A DNA stretch of 33,290 nt from Natronosalvus hydrolyticus (GCA_025517525.1 JAOPJZ010000031.1:1-33290); one strand, 5' to 3'. Positions 1 to 7,755 are shown, counted from the first letter of the stretch. Notes: generated by a model not told the origin, from the sequence alone. A program made the numbers and translations.

Positions 1-100
1 TCCGCTGACCATGCGAACGGCAAAGCCGTGAGCAGAAGGGGACTCCGCGCTACCGTTTAGTTGAACAGCGTGTAGGAAAATTCGACACATGCAAGATACG

Positions 101-110
101 AAAATTGTAA
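101..110 (+). promoter_or_regulatory. TATA box of the Lrp-TRASH gene
   Basis: The AT-rich stretch AAAATTGTAA lies 25-34 bases before the ATG at 135. No ribosome binding site is present in between, which fits a leaderless haloarchaeal transcript starting at or next to the ATG. Confidence 0.5.
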
Positions 111-134
111 AGGGATACAGACCAATTTGTTTGT

Positions 135-725
135 ATGCGAACGCTGGATGAAACGGACCTCGAGATACTGCGACTGCTCGTCGACGATGCTCGGCGACCG
201 TACAGTGACATTGCCGAGCAGGTCGGTGTTTCGCCACCGACGGTCTCCGACCGAATAGATAGACTGCAAGAACTTGGCGTTATTCAGGGGTTTAGCGTCG
301 ATATCGACCGTACGACCGTCTCGAGCGGGACTGAACTCCTCATCGATATCGAACTCGATCCCTCCATCGATAATCGCGTTGCCGAACGGTTTGGCGCAAT
401 CGAGCACGTCGAACACGTGTTCATGACGGCGGACTGTCGATTGCTCGTTGTGGCAACCGTGTCCCAGGACCGCGTCCGCGACCTCATCACGGAAGCCGTC
501 GACCTGGACCTCGTGCGCTCGTACACCGTTACACTGCTGACCGACAGGCAGTGGACGCCGACCGTCGGGTCAACGGAACTCGCCCTCGCGTGTGATGAAT
601 GTTCGAACACCGTAACGGGTGACGGCATTTCGACCGTTATTGACGATACCCGGTATCACTTTTGCTGTCCGACCTGCCAGGCAACCTTCGAAGACAGATA
701 CACCAGTCTAAGTGAATCCGCTTAG
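135..725 (+). CDS. Lrp/AsnC-family transcriptional regulator with C-terminal TRASH metal-binding domain
   Basis: A 196-residue DNA-binding regulator. Residues 4-55 form an AsnC-type winged helix (LDETDLEILRLL at the start, recognition helix around SPPTVSDRIDRL). Residues 60-135 resemble the alpha/beta RAM-like ligand domain. Residues 150-190 hold a TRASH-like metal site with C153, C156, H175, C177, C178 and C181. In haloarchaea this fusion is usually a metal sensor, often for copper, and often sits beside a CopA-type P-type ATPase. That partner is not visible here because the window begins only 134 bases upstream. The metal specificity is inferred, while the domain architecture is read directly. 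The ATG is supported by the TATA-like box at 101-110. The minus-strand frames across this gene are shadows. Confidence 0.9.
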   Translation: MRTLDETDLEILRLLVDDARRPYSDIAEQVGVSPPTVSDRIDRLQELGVIQGFSVDIDRTTVSSGTELLIDIELDPSIDNRVAERFGAIEHVEHVFMTADCRLLVVATVSQDRVRDLITEAVDLDLVRSYTVTLLTDRQWTPTVGSTELALACDECSNTVTGDGISTVIDDTRYHFCCPTCQATFEDRYTSLSESA

Positions 726-986
726 CATTCGTTCCACGTACTGGTTCCTGCTCGAAATCGGATCTGGTCACGTATTTTCCGTGGCAGTGTGATATTGGAA
801 GGCTACTATGGGCGACTATTGTCCCTCCCTGGAACGGATCCACTTCGGAAAAAGATATAGCGATTCGTTGAAGTCCTGGGACACTCGAGCGGAACAGCGT
901 TTTTTCGAGCGTTCCGACAGTTTCAAAACCCACGAGTACCGCAGATCGTTTCGGTGTCTTCGTCCTCCTGTACGGGTTCAGCACCG

Positions 987-993
987 TTATTTA
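987..993 (+). promoter_or_regulatory. TATA box of the UDG-like gene
   Basis: TTATTTA lies 23-29 bases before the GTG at 1016. It favours that codon over the GTG at 1010 as a leaderless start. Confidence 0.45.
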
Positions 994-1015
994 CCGTGGA
1001 GTCATCTGGGTGTCT

Positions 1016-1648
1016 GTGGAGAACGTTACCGACCGAACCAGTAACCCATTCGGGATGCGACCGCCTTTCGAACGACAAGATCCCGGCAGTCATGTGGCCG
1101 TTTTCGGGTATGGTGACGCAAATGCCGACTTTCATCTCATTGGTGACCACCCCGGTATCCACGGCGGCGAGCGAACTGGCATCCCCTTCACCGGCACCCA
1201 CACCGGAAACACCCTCCTCGAGGTGTTTCGTGAACTCGAGTTCGTCAGCGCCGACCGTGATGAGCCACTGTTTTCGAATCTGTTTGCCAATTACGTTCAC
1301 ATGTGTTGTCTGCGGGGTGGGCGAGTCCCTACAACAGGCGAGTACGACGAACTCGAGCGCTACTTCGACGCCGAACTGCGCGCGATCAACGCACACATTC
1401 TCTTGCCCGTCGGAAAACACGCCACAGACCACATTCTTCGAGAGTACACGACACAGCGACATCGTATCGAGCTGGCAATGCCACAACTACACGCGACGGA
1501 GATTCGAGGGCGCGGGTTTTTGATCGTCCCCATTCGCGAACCGAGCGAATGGGAAGACACGGACCGGGAACGACTGCGAGCCAGACTCGAGGCGATTCTA
1601 GAGTCGGATTATCGGCAGACAAAAGGCGTGGCAACTCGTATCGGATAG
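1016..1648 (+). CDS. Uracil-DNA glycosylase superfamily protein
   Basis: About 210 residues, with the expected motifs of the uracil-DNA glycosylase fold. Near residue 40 there is a GDHPGIHGG loop equivalent to the water-activating motif, then TGIPFTG, a central SNLFANYVHMCC segment in the place of the family's second motif, and LLPVGKHATDHIL towards the C-terminal half. Such enzymes remove uracil from DNA in base-excision repair, although this haloarchaeal branch is divergent and its activity is inferred. Two in-frame GTG codons (1010 and 1016) could start it, and the TATA position favours 1016. It is a stand-alone gene, convergent with the J-domain gene. The other long frames across this locus are shadows. 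Confidence 0.75.
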   Translation: MENVTDRTSNPFGMRPPFERQDPGSHVAVFGYGDANADFHLIGDHPGIHGGERTGIPFTGTHTGNTLLEVFRELEFVSADRDEPLFSNLFANYVHMCCLRGGRVPTTGEYDELERYFDAELRAINAHILLPVGKHATDHILREYTTQRHRIELAMPQLHATEIRGRGFLIVPIREPSEWEDTDRERLRARLEAILESDYRQTKGVATRIG

Positions 1649-1682
1649 GGCGTTCGGGGGCAGGTAACCCCAACGATCCGTA

Positions 1683-3050
1683 TCAGCGACCAAACCGTTT
1701 TCTGATACTGGCTCGCAGCGGCAATCCGAGGGCACCGAGGAGTGGGAAAACCACGAACAGCGCTATTTCGAGTGGTAGCGTGCTGTACCCGGCGAGGATC
1801 ACGCCGAAACCAATTGCAGGTGCCAGCACACATCCGACGTACAGATACGATGGTGACCAGCCGGGGAGCTGGTGTGTTCGATGGACGATGACGCTGAACA
1901 GCATGGGCATCAAGACGGTACCCGTAAGAAGGGGCCCACCGAGTACCATCGTCACGCCTGTCAATGCAATCGCCACGACAATCGTTTCGTCGATCGATAC
2001 GGGTCCCCAGGTTTCACTTCGCCAGCGAATTCGACCGATGACGACCAGTAGTAGCGAAACGACAACGATTCCAGCCAGGAGGCCATACCATTCTAGCCGT
2101 TCCAGTGGCGGGGAAACGAGCTCGACACTCGAGACGAACTGTAACGGTGTCGGAATGCCGTGGCGACTGGTCGATAGCGCCGTCCAGATGGCCTCGATAT
2201 CGCTTCCATAACTCTGTAGCTCGGTTACGAGTGCCGCGAGGGTTGCTTCATGAGCGCGTGCATAATGGCCAAGACCGGCGATGTAGATGAGCGTTGCAGC
2301 GTAAATAAGCGGCCAGGCGAAGTTCTGGTTTCTCCACCACCGGACAAGCGCGTTGTCAGTCACTCTGCCGGGTCGTGAATCGGCTGTGGATCGGCCCGAC
2401 TGCGCAAATCCACCGTTCGTCTGCGCTTCAGGATTTGTGGCTCCGGTTCGCCCCGCCGTCGTTGAACCGGTTCGATTCGATCCACTTGTCCCCGTCGCCG
2501 AGGACGCTGTCGCGGATGCGTTTGCCCCTTTTGCACTGCTCTTTGAGGTCGAACTTGCAGATGACGATGTCTTGGATTCGTCAGTCGAACTCCCAGTGGT
2601 CCTCGAACTCGAGTGTCTATTGCTACCTGACGTCGTTTGCCTGTTCCGTGAGCCGGAGTCGGTACTCGTCGTTCTCGACCGGGTCGTGCTTCGGGACGCG
2701 CTCGAGTTAGCCGTCCGGGATTGTGATCCACTGGTCGTTGCATCGGTATCGCTGGAGGCGCTACTCGATGAGCCGTCGGGATGTTTCCAGAGATCCGGGG
2801 AGGGTAATCCAGAGGTCCGTTTGGCAACGTAGTCTTGGTGTCCGAGTCGGTCGTACGCCTGGCGTTCGACGGGATCACCCAGGATGTCGTATGCCTTTTT
2901 CACCGCGGTAAACTGCGCTTGTGCTCTTTCATCGTCGTTGAGATCCGGATGATAGACACGAACCTGTTCCCGAAATGCCGTCTTGATCTCATCCTGTGAC
3001 GCGTCATCGGCAATGTCGAGAAGGTCGTAGAAGTCAAAGTCATCAGTCAT
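1683..3050 (-). CDS. Membrane-bound J-domain (DnaJ-like) protein
   Basis: A 455-residue protein beginning with a clear J domain (residues 5-68) that contains the HPD tripeptide at 34-36, which stimulates Hsp70/DnaK ATPase activity. There is no Gly/Phe region and no zinc-finger cysteine repeat, so it is not a canonical DnaJ. Residues about 85-235 are a low-complexity Ser/Thr/Gly/Arg-rich linker, and the remainder holds about five or six hydrophobic segments. This predicts a J domain on a flexible tether attached to the membrane, probably recruiting DnaK there. The ATG at 3050 is chosen over an upstream TTG at 3071 because the J domain begins right after it. A TATA-like TTATAAGG (minus strand) lies near 3108-3115. 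The client is unknown. Confidence 0.85.
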   Translation of the reverse strand: MTDDFDFYDLLDIADDASQDEIKTAFREQVRVYHPDLNDDERAQAQFTAVKKAYDILGDPVERQAYDRLGHQDYVAKRTSGLPSPDLWKHPDGSSSSASSDTDATTSGSQSRTANSSASRSTTRSRTTSTDSGSRNRQTTSGSNRHSSSRTTGSSTDESKTSSSASSTSKSSAKGANASATASSATGTSGSNRTGSTTAGRTGATNPEAQTNGGFAQSGRSTADSRPGRVTDNALVRWWRNQNFAWPLIYAATLIYIAGLGHYARAHEATLAALVTELQSYGSDIEAIWTALSTSRHGIPTPLQFVSSVELVSPPLERLEWYGLLAGIVVVSLLLVVIGRIRWRSETWGPVSIDETIVVAIALTGVTMVLGGPLLTGTVLMPMLFSVIVHRTHQLPGWSPSYLYVGCVLAPAIGFGVILAGYSTLPLEIALFVVFPLLGALGLPLRASIRKRFGR

Positions 3051-3318
3051 GGAAATCGGGATCTGGGGCAAGCGGGTGTCGTCTAGATACTCGTTTTCGT
3101 GCGATACCTTATAACTTCAATATCTCGATTCGACTCTGTCGATCACTGCTCACTCGAGTGCTATGGGTATTTCGGCCGTCTTATCAGAAAGATAGAAAGA
3201 ACGAGTTCGGTACTCCGCGGGCGTCGAAGGGGTGTTGAGCCTGCTGATCGGGCTCAGTTTGGGGGAATTCAGTAGCCACTACCTGGTCGGCTACGGTCAT
3301 CCAACGGAAGGCCGGGCC

Positions 3319-3594
3319 CTACACGTTGACGTACTGTTCTTCCCACTCGCGACGCTCGTCGATTCGTGCCAGCCCCTCATCGGTAATAGCGTAATAATTC
3401 GTCCGCCTATCGAGTTGGCCCTTCTCGACGAGTTCTTTGTTGACGAGTGTGTCGAGATTCGGATACAGTCGCCCATGGTTAATCTCGGAGCTATAGTATT
3501 CTTCGACCTCTTCTTTGACATTCTGGCCGGACGGTCGGTCCGCCCCGGCAATTACGTACAACAGGTCACGCTGGAATCCGGTCAGATCGTGCAT
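3319..3594 (-). CDS. PadR-family winged-helix transcriptional regulator
   Basis: A 91-residue PadR-type regulator. It starts with the family's typical LTGFQRDLLYVIAG helix. A winged helix follows, with NHGRLYPNLDTLVNKELVEKG as the recognition helix and wing approach and YYAITDEGL as the wing strand. It is at the short end for the family and lacks the long C-terminal dimerisation helices, as is common for haloarchaeal members. The ligand is unknown. A symmetric site (GGATA-N5-TATCC) lies 31-45 bases upstream of its start in the expected promoter position, so self-regulation is plausible. It stands alone between the J-domain gene and another small regulator. Confidence 0.85.
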   Translation of the reverse strand: MHDLTGFQRDLLYVIAGADRPSGQNVKEEVEEYYSSEINHGRLYPNLDTLVNKELVEKGQLDRRTNYYAITDEGLARIDERREWEEQYVNV

Positions 3595-3624
3595 TGCTCA
3601 ATCACATGGACCGTTCCGTTGAAT

Positions 3625-3639
3625 GGATATTTGTTATCC
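3625..3639. promoter_or_regulatory. Inverted repeat GGATA-N5-TATCC upstream of the PadR gene
   Basis: A perfect 5+5 dyad overlaps the AT-rich promoter region 31-45 bases upstream of the PadR start codon on the minus strand. Its position suggests an autoregulatory operator or a symmetric TATA element. Confidence 0.35.
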
Positions 3640-3859
3640 GCATCATACAGCCGTGTATCGACCGGTTCCGAATTTCGCTGTGAGCTGTTTCAAGTTGCTA
3701 CATCTGACTTCCGCTGTCGAAACGGTCGATCGGATTGATCACTCGAGACATCGCGTTCGTTATCGCCGTCTTCGTTTGTGGAGCTCTCGCTGTTTTCTTT
3801 ATATTTCCGCCCCTCCATTCGGCGACCACCCCAGTATGCAAGATCAACAGTATCGGTAC

Positions 3860-4189
3860 TTATTCACCAGCAACGGTGGAGACGTCGATTCCGTTTTCGC
3901 CGATTTTGACCTGGACGTGATCGACGGTTGCCTCGTAGGCGGTCGTGTGCGTGCCGTTTTCTTCGAATCGAATACACTCCGCTAGCAGTTCGCTCTCGAG
4001 TAGATTGTTGATTCGACGATAGACCGTTGCCGATGAACAGTCTGCAATCTCGGTAAGCTCTTTCGCTGTTTGCGGGCCGTCACTCGTTGCAATCAGAATG
4101 GTACGTGCGCATTCGTCCCCCAGGACGTTGAGTTTGGCCATCGTATCGACTGTCGATTCTGCTGTGACGTTGTTTGCGTGCGTTGACAT
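3860..4189 (-). CDS. Small winged-helix (ArsR-like) transcriptional regulator
   Basis: A 109-residue protein. Residues 20-75 read as a winged helix: LNVLGDECARTILIATSDGPQ, then a recognition helix around SSATVYRRINNLLESELL. A short beta-rich C-terminal part follows (TTAYEATVDHVQVKIGENG). This layout is common among haloarchaeal ArsR-like helix-turn-helix proteins. There is no cysteine metal site of the classic ArsR type, since the two cysteines in the HTH region are isolated. The ATG at 4189 is preferred to an upstream GTG at 4201, because the GTG falls inside a symmetric operator-like site. The target and ligand are unknown. Confidence 0.8.
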   Translation of the reverse strand: MSTHANNVTAESTVDTMAKLNVLGDECARTILIATSDGPQTAKELTEIADCSSATVYRRINNLLESELLAECIRFEENGTHTTAYEATVDHVQVKIGENGIDVSTVAGE

Positions 4190-4200
4190 GGATTGAATCA

Positions 4201-4213
4201 CCGTCTGAAACGG
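4201..4213. promoter_or_regulatory. Inverted repeat CCGT-N5-ACGG next to the regulator start
   Basis: A perfect 4+4 dyad starts 12 bases upstream of the ArsR-like gene's ATG (minus strand). A repressor bound here would block transcription initiation, so autoregulation is a reasonable inference. The half-sites are short and the match could be chance. Confidence 0.3.
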
Positions 4214-4345
4214 TTGGATGCAGTATGTGGAACGAGTCTGCGGCCGCGAGTTGGCCCCAGTATGTTCCAGTCACCTCCCTCGTAGGCCGTATGGGTATTT
4301 TATAACGGACATCCTTACTGAGTGGAATGCTTACCATTACTCTCA

Positions 4346-4381
4346 GAAACCCTCAATTTCGGAGTGGAAATTACTGGTTTC
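4346..4381. promoter_or_regulatory. Nested 36-base dyad GAAACC-N3-AATTTC-N6-GAAATT-N3-GGTTTC
   Basis: Two perfect 6-bp inverted repeats are nested around a common centre with equal 3-base spacing on each side. The even spacing suggests a multimeric protein-binding site rather than a terminator. The outer half-sites GAAACC/GGTTTC recur at 27646-27677. Confidence 0.5.
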
Positions 4382-4654
4382 GCAGTGCTCTATGGGCGGC
4401 TAATAGCGTGAACTCGAGAAAAGGCAGGTGAATCCAGCGAGACGAATCCTCTCGGTTTCGTCCGCAGACACCCGGGTGTCCGGGTGTAATCGAATCCAAA
4501 CACCGCCAAGTGCAATATTACAATCCGCTTTCGGAGCAGACTCGAGTGAACTAACGTTCGTCTTTATTCTGATCTGGCTGCCTCGATTGCATACTGCTCG
4601 AGGCCTGCTATACGCCGGCCTTCGAGTACAAGTGACCAATGGATCTCTCTACAC

Positions 4655-4846
4655 ATGACCTCACAAAAACACACATGGACGCCGACTGAATCGAAAACGA
4701 CGGGAACACGCTGTCGCAACTGTGGTACGCACGTCACCCAGCAGTTTGCTCGTGTGTTTGGCGATAACGGCGATGTCGTGCACGGCTGCCCATCGTGTAC
4801 GACGTATCGGGAAATGCAATCGGGTGGGCACTTGCCGACGCAGTAA
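4655..4846 (+). CDS. Small CxxC zinc-finger protein
   Basis: A 63-residue protein with two CxxC pairs (C20/C23 and C45/C48) that flank a conserved-looking THVTQQFARVFGDNGDVVHG segment. This spacing predicts one structural zinc site, as in the many small haloarchaeal zinc-ribbon proteins (some annotated under DUF7563). The role is unknown. Small zinc-finger proteins in haloarchaea have been linked to regulation and biofilm or stress phenotypes, which is only a family-level hint. A TATA-like CTATACG lies near 4607, about 45 bases before the ATG. Confidence 0.75.
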   Translation: MTSQKHTWTPTESKTTGTRCRNCGTHVTQQFARVFGDNGDVVHGCPSCTTYREMQSGGHLPTQ

Positions 4847-5096
4847 CAATTTTACGGAGACACCATACTGTGGTCGTGCGAAATGGGTATTTTGAAAGAT
4901 GCAATACGTGGCCGTATCGATTGAGACTGAACCCGCTCTTCCGACTTTTCATTCTGTCCACCCAGTCTTAAGTCAGTAGCGAGTACATAGAACATCTTAC
5001 ATCAGCTTCAAATGGGCTGTAGTTGAGTATCAGAGTGAGACGATGGTAGGTGGTGGACTGTACGGTAGCTGCTGTGGGACAGAGAGTTACTAAGCT

Positions 5097-5618
5097 ATGT
5101 CACTACAGCAACGCCGTTCTGATACACTGGCTGAAAGCGAAATTTTCCACATTCTCGGGAACGATCGACGACGGGCGATCGTCCAACTACTCGCATCTGA
5201 ACCCGGCCAGGTTGACGTGTCAGCAGTGGCGACAGCGATCGCGTCACAGGAAGTTAGGGGAGACGACGTCTCGAGTGACGATACCGAGACGGTGCCGAAT
5301 AATCTGTACAAAAGTGTCTACGTCTCACTGCAACAAACACATCTCCCGCAACTCGAGGAAGACGACGTTATCAAATACGATTCGTCGGCGAAAACGCTTC
5401 GTCGGGGAGAACAGTTCGACGCCGTGTACCGATACGTTGACGGAGAGCATCCAAACGACAAACGCCTCTTGCTTTCCCATCTCTCCCTCAGCGTTCTCGG
5501 CCTGGTCGTGATTGTGCTTGCAGGATTCTCTCTACCTGTCAGCATTGACCCGGTGCTCTCGAGTATTCTGGTGTTCTTGCTGGTCGGTGCGAGCAGTTTG
5601 TATCGACTGTTGAGCTGA
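5097..5618 (+). CDS. DUF7344-type winged-helix protein with C-terminal membrane helices
   Basis: A 173-residue protein. Residues 10-115 match the haloarchaeal DUF7344-type winged helix (LAESEIFHILGNDRRRAIVQLL at the start, then YKSVYVSLQQTHLPQLEEDDVIKYD, a typical HTH partner strand). Residues about 125-172 form two hydrophobic helices. It is therefore likely a membrane-tethered DNA-binding protein, and its signal is unknown. The ATG at 5097 opens directly on the conserved part. A strong hairpin 22 bases after the stop may end its transcript. Confidence 0.8.
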   Translation: MSLQQRRSDTLAESEIFHILGNDRRRAIVQLLASEPGQVDVSAVATAIASQEVRGDDVSSDDTETVPNNLYKSVYVSLQQTHLPQLEEDDVIKYDSSAKTLRRGEQFDAVYRYVDGEHPNDKRLLLSHLSLSVLGLVVIVLAGFSLPVSIDPVLSSILVFLLVGASSLYRLLS

Positions 5619-5640
5619 CATGGGTGCGTTCTAGTGGGTT

Positions 5641-5708
5641 CCCAAACCTGAACCCGTGGGTGAAATCATGCGTTGCGGTTCGATTTCACCCACAGGTTGA
5701 CGTTTGGG
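5641..5708. repeat. Long inverted repeat, 27-base arms with 14-base loop
   Basis: The left arm (5641-5667) starts CCCAAACCTGAACC and ends GGGTGAAATC. The right arm (5682-5708) starts GATTTCACCC and ends GTTTGGG. They pair at 24 of 27 positions around a 14-base loop. No T-tract follows. It could fold as RNA downstream of the DUF7344-type gene, or be the remnant end of a mobile element. Confidence 0.75.
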
Positions 5709-5818
5709 AGGGTACTAGCACTCCGTCAAGCGTCGCCGTGGAAGGGTTGCCCACGACGAGCACTATCGATTCACGAACTCCGTACCGGCGTGCCAAGCAA
5801 TCTGGTTATTTGATATGC

Positions 5819-5878
5819 CTGCCGGTAGCCTCCCACACGTATCTGCCACTGCCGGTAGCCTCCCACACGTATCTGCCA
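5819..5878. repeat. Perfect tandem duplication of 30 bases
   Basis: Two identical 30-base units (5819-5848 and 5849-5878), each beginning CTGCCGGTAG and ending TATCTGCCA, lie just beyond the stop codon of the surface-protein gene, in its 3' untranslated side. The identity indicates a recent duplication or selection to keep both copies. Confidence 0.9.
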
Positions 5879-5913
5879 AAAAATAGCGCGTACGTCACCC
5901 GGTTAGTTCTCGT

Positions 5914-7494
5914 TTACAGGGCTGACAGTGCGCCGATCGGAGCGAGTCGGTCCGCTTCGCCGTTGTCTTCCTCGTCAGTGTCGTTTTCGTCCGTTTCGTC
6001 CATGTCGTCATCGGTTTCTTCGTCTTCAGCAGCCTCGAGTGTGATGAACGCCACCTGACCGAACTCGTCGGTCAGAACCATGTGGACGTACTCACCCGGG
6101 GCGATATCTGAAGTGTCGACGTCAAACGTTACTGTTTCGCTTTCCTCAGATTCGAGTGTGAGCGATTGTGAGTCGACGAGGTTCCCCTCGAGTCTGAACT
6201 GAACGTCCTGGGTCGCTTCCTCCTCGGTCGGGTTCGTGATGGTTGCAGTCACCGTAATGACGTCCCCTACAGTCGCATTTTCGGGTGCCTCGAGGTCATC
6301 CACGGTGAATGACTCCGTTTCTTCGACATCCTCCTCAGGCTCGTCCTCCTCAGGCTCGTCTTCCTCAGGCTCGTCCTCCTCAGGCTCGTCTTCCTCAGGC
6401 TCGTCCTCCTCAGGCTCGTCCTCCTCAGGCTCGTCCTCCTCAGGCTCGTCTTCCTCAGGTTCGTCCTCCTCAGGCTCGTCTTCCTCAGGTTCGTCCTCCT
6501 CAGGTTCGTCCTCCTCAGGTTCGTCCTCCTCAGGCTCGTCTTCCTCAGGTTCGTCCTCCTCAGGTTCGTCCTCCTCAGGTTCGTCCTCCTCAGGTTCGTC
6601 CTCCTCAGGTTCGTCTACCTCAGGCTCGTCTACCTCAGGCTCGTCCTCCTCAGGTTCGTCTACCTCAGGTTCGTCGAGGATTTCCTCGAGACGGTCGAGG
6701 TCGGCATCGTCACCGATAACGAACACGTAGACCTCGGCATTTTCGATAACCAGTTCCTCAATAGTTACATTCTCGATGAAGACGTATGTGACCTGTTGTT
6801 GGACGATTGTGACACCATCTTCTACGGCGTCATGATCCGGTTCCATTACCACCGTATCATCCTCTTCAGGCTCATCCTCCTCAGGTTCGTCTTCCTCAGG
6901 CTCGTCTTCCTCAGGCTCGTCTTCCTCAGGTGCTTCTTCATCTTCCTCGAGGGTGACGACGGCGTCGTCAGTCACTGGTTCGCCGTCCTCATCCACGTAT
7001 GGACCGTCTTCCTCACCTTCGGTTTCGACGAAGTCGTACTCCTGGTTATCGTTCGTATCCAGGTGTGGCATCGCGATCAGCGTCTCGCTCTCCTCGAGTG
7101 GCTCGTCGAGGTGGACCTCGACGTCTTCGTGGGTGCCTTCCTCGAGGTAGTCAGAGACGCCGATAACGCTCTCGATCACGTTCCCAACGAGCAACGAACT
7201 GTCGTGAATCGTGACGAAGCCACCCTCGTCCATGGTGACTTCGTCGACGACAACTGTTGTCCCATCAGTAGTTTGATCGCTAAACGTGACGCTCGCGGTC
7301 GGTTCTGCCGCCGCGTCGTCATCCTCTTCTGTATCGTCTGTGTCCGTATCGTCCGGTTCATCATCGTCGTTCGAATCGTCTTGTGCCGAAACAGTCGTCG
7401 GTGATGCTACTGCGGCTCCCGCCACCATGGCGATCCCGCTACACAGTACCATCAGCGCGACGAATGCAACGACGAGTTGCTTCCGTGTGCTCAT
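5914..7494 (-). CDS. Exported acidic surface protein with DUF7282-like domain, pentapeptide repeats and CARDB-like C-terminal domain
   Basis: A 526-residue secreted protein. Residues 1-38 are a Sec-type signal peptide (basic start, hydrophobic core, cleavage near ASPTTVSAQ). Residues about 65-182 match the haloarchaeal DUF7282 pattern (SVTFSDQTTDGTTVVVDEV, FVTIHDSSL, then TLIAMPHLDTNDN). Residues 187-212 and 273-389 are runs of EPEED/EPEVD, about 23 units in the longer run, and between them is a short beta segment. Residues about 395-490 look like an Ig/CARDB fold (NATVGDVITVTATITNPTEE, then IAPGEYVHMVLTDEFG). There is no PGF-CTERM anchor, so its attachment to the envelope is unclear. The repeats probably act as a charged extended spacer. 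The ATG at 7494 gives the signal peptide and is preferred to 7551, which overlaps the TATA box. Confidence 0.85.
   Translation of the reverse strand: MSTRKQLVVAFVALMVLCSGIAMVAGAAVASPTTVSAQDDSNDDDEPDDTDTDDTEEDDDAAAEPTASVTFSDQTTDGTTVVVDEVTMDEGGFVTIHDSSLLVGNVIESVIGVSDYLEEGTHEDVEVHLDEPLEESETLIAMPHLDTNDNQEYDFVETEGEEDGPYVDEDGEPVTDDAVVTLEEDEEAPEEDEPEEDEPEEDEPEEDEPEEDDTVVMEPDHDAVEDGVTIVQQQVTYVFIENVTIEELVIENAEVYVFVIGDDADLDRLEEILDEPEVDEPEEDEPEVDEPEVDEPEEDEPEEDEPEEDEPEEDEPEEDEPEEDEPEEDEPEEDEPEEDEPEEDEPEEDEPEEDEPEEDEPEEDEPEEDEPEEDEPEEDEPEEDEPEEDVEETESFTVDDLEAPENATVGDVITVTATITNPTEEEATQDVQFRLEGNLVDSQSLTLESEESETVTFDVDTSDIAPGEYVHMVLTDEFGQVAFITLEAAEDEETDDDMDETDENDTDEEDNGEADRLAPIGALSAL
6328..6675 (-). repeat. 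15-base tandem repeat array encoding about 23 EPEED/EPEVD units
   Basis: The period is 15 bases (GAGCCTGAGGAGGAC-like on the minus strand). Variants differ by single synonymous C/T changes and by GAG/GTA, and adjacent variant pairs recur. This pattern is typical of growth by slippage or unequal recombination. Confidence 0.95.
6859..6936 (-). repeat. Shorter copy of the 15-base repeat
   Basis: About five EPEED units lie in the N-terminal half of the same protein, separated from the main array by about 180 bases of non-repeat coding sequence. Confidence 0.85.
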
Positions 7495-7537
7495 GTCTCT
7501 CGTGCCTGTAAGGCGTCGGAGAATAGACGAAATATGG

Positions 7538-7543
7538 TATAAA
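7538..7543 (-). promoter_or_regulatory. TATA box of the surface-protein gene
   Basis: TTTATA on the minus strand lies about 44-49 bases before the ATG at 7494. It predicts a short leader of about 20 bases. Confidence 0.45.
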
Positions 7544-7675
7544 GCGGGCAATCCCTTCCGGCCGGTAACGAAATACTGGAATGTACAGTGGCTCGTTCAG
7601 CATCCGAACAGTGGCGTAAAGTGACATTGGGGTAAGAGTCACTCGAGGACTAGTTTCATTGTCGTTGTATTTCCG

Positions 7676-7748
7676 CAGACGGTCTACTGTCACTGTGTAC
7701 CGATGATTGTCCTACCGGGTCGGTAATCACTGGTGAAAAGATATACCA
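7676..7748 (+). repeat. Dispersed intergenic repeat, copy 1
   Basis: It begins with the 14-mer CAGACGGTCTACTG, shared exactly with the copy at 28197. After a spacer of 27 bases (28 in the other copy) comes GGGTCGG, then an aligned AATCA and AAAAG. It contains an inner dyad TACCGA...TCGGTA. It lies between two minus-strand genes. Confidence 0.7.
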
Positions 7749-7755
7749 GAGGGTG

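Larger units (their letters stand above)
4190..4654. other. 465-base spacer without a convincing gene
   Basis: No open frame here has protein-like composition or a recognisable domain. The spacer holds the CCGT/ACGG dyad, an ATGGGTATT-containing stretch at 4288-4305 followed by TTTATAAC (TATA-like on either strand), and the 36-base nested dyad at 4346-4381. It separates divergent genes, so it probably contains both promoters. Confidence 0.5.

Noticed and set aside
1..60. Open plus-strand frame ending in TAG at 58-60
   Set aside because: It could be the tail of a gene starting before the window, but 19 codons without a recognisable motif are not enough to call it.
808..1044. Plus-strand 78-residue frame between the Lrp and UDG-like genes
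   Set aside because: Its composition is unlike neighbouring acidic proteins (rich in Arg, Ser and aromatic residues), and it contains the UDG-like gene's promoter.
2353..2832. Plus-strand 159-residue frame across the J-domain gene
   Set aside because: It is the antisense of the Ser/Thr-rich linker and J domain, with no domain of its own. High G+C makes such frames common.
5819..5878. CRISPR array
   Set aside because: Only two directly adjacent units with no spacer between them. No cas genes are present.
6236..6730. Plus-strand open frames of Ser-Ser-Ser-Ser-Gly and Pro-Gln-Ala-Arg repeats
   Set aside because: They are reverse-strand readings of the 15-base EPEED repeat. The minus-strand protein has a signal peptide and flanking domains, and these frames have neither.
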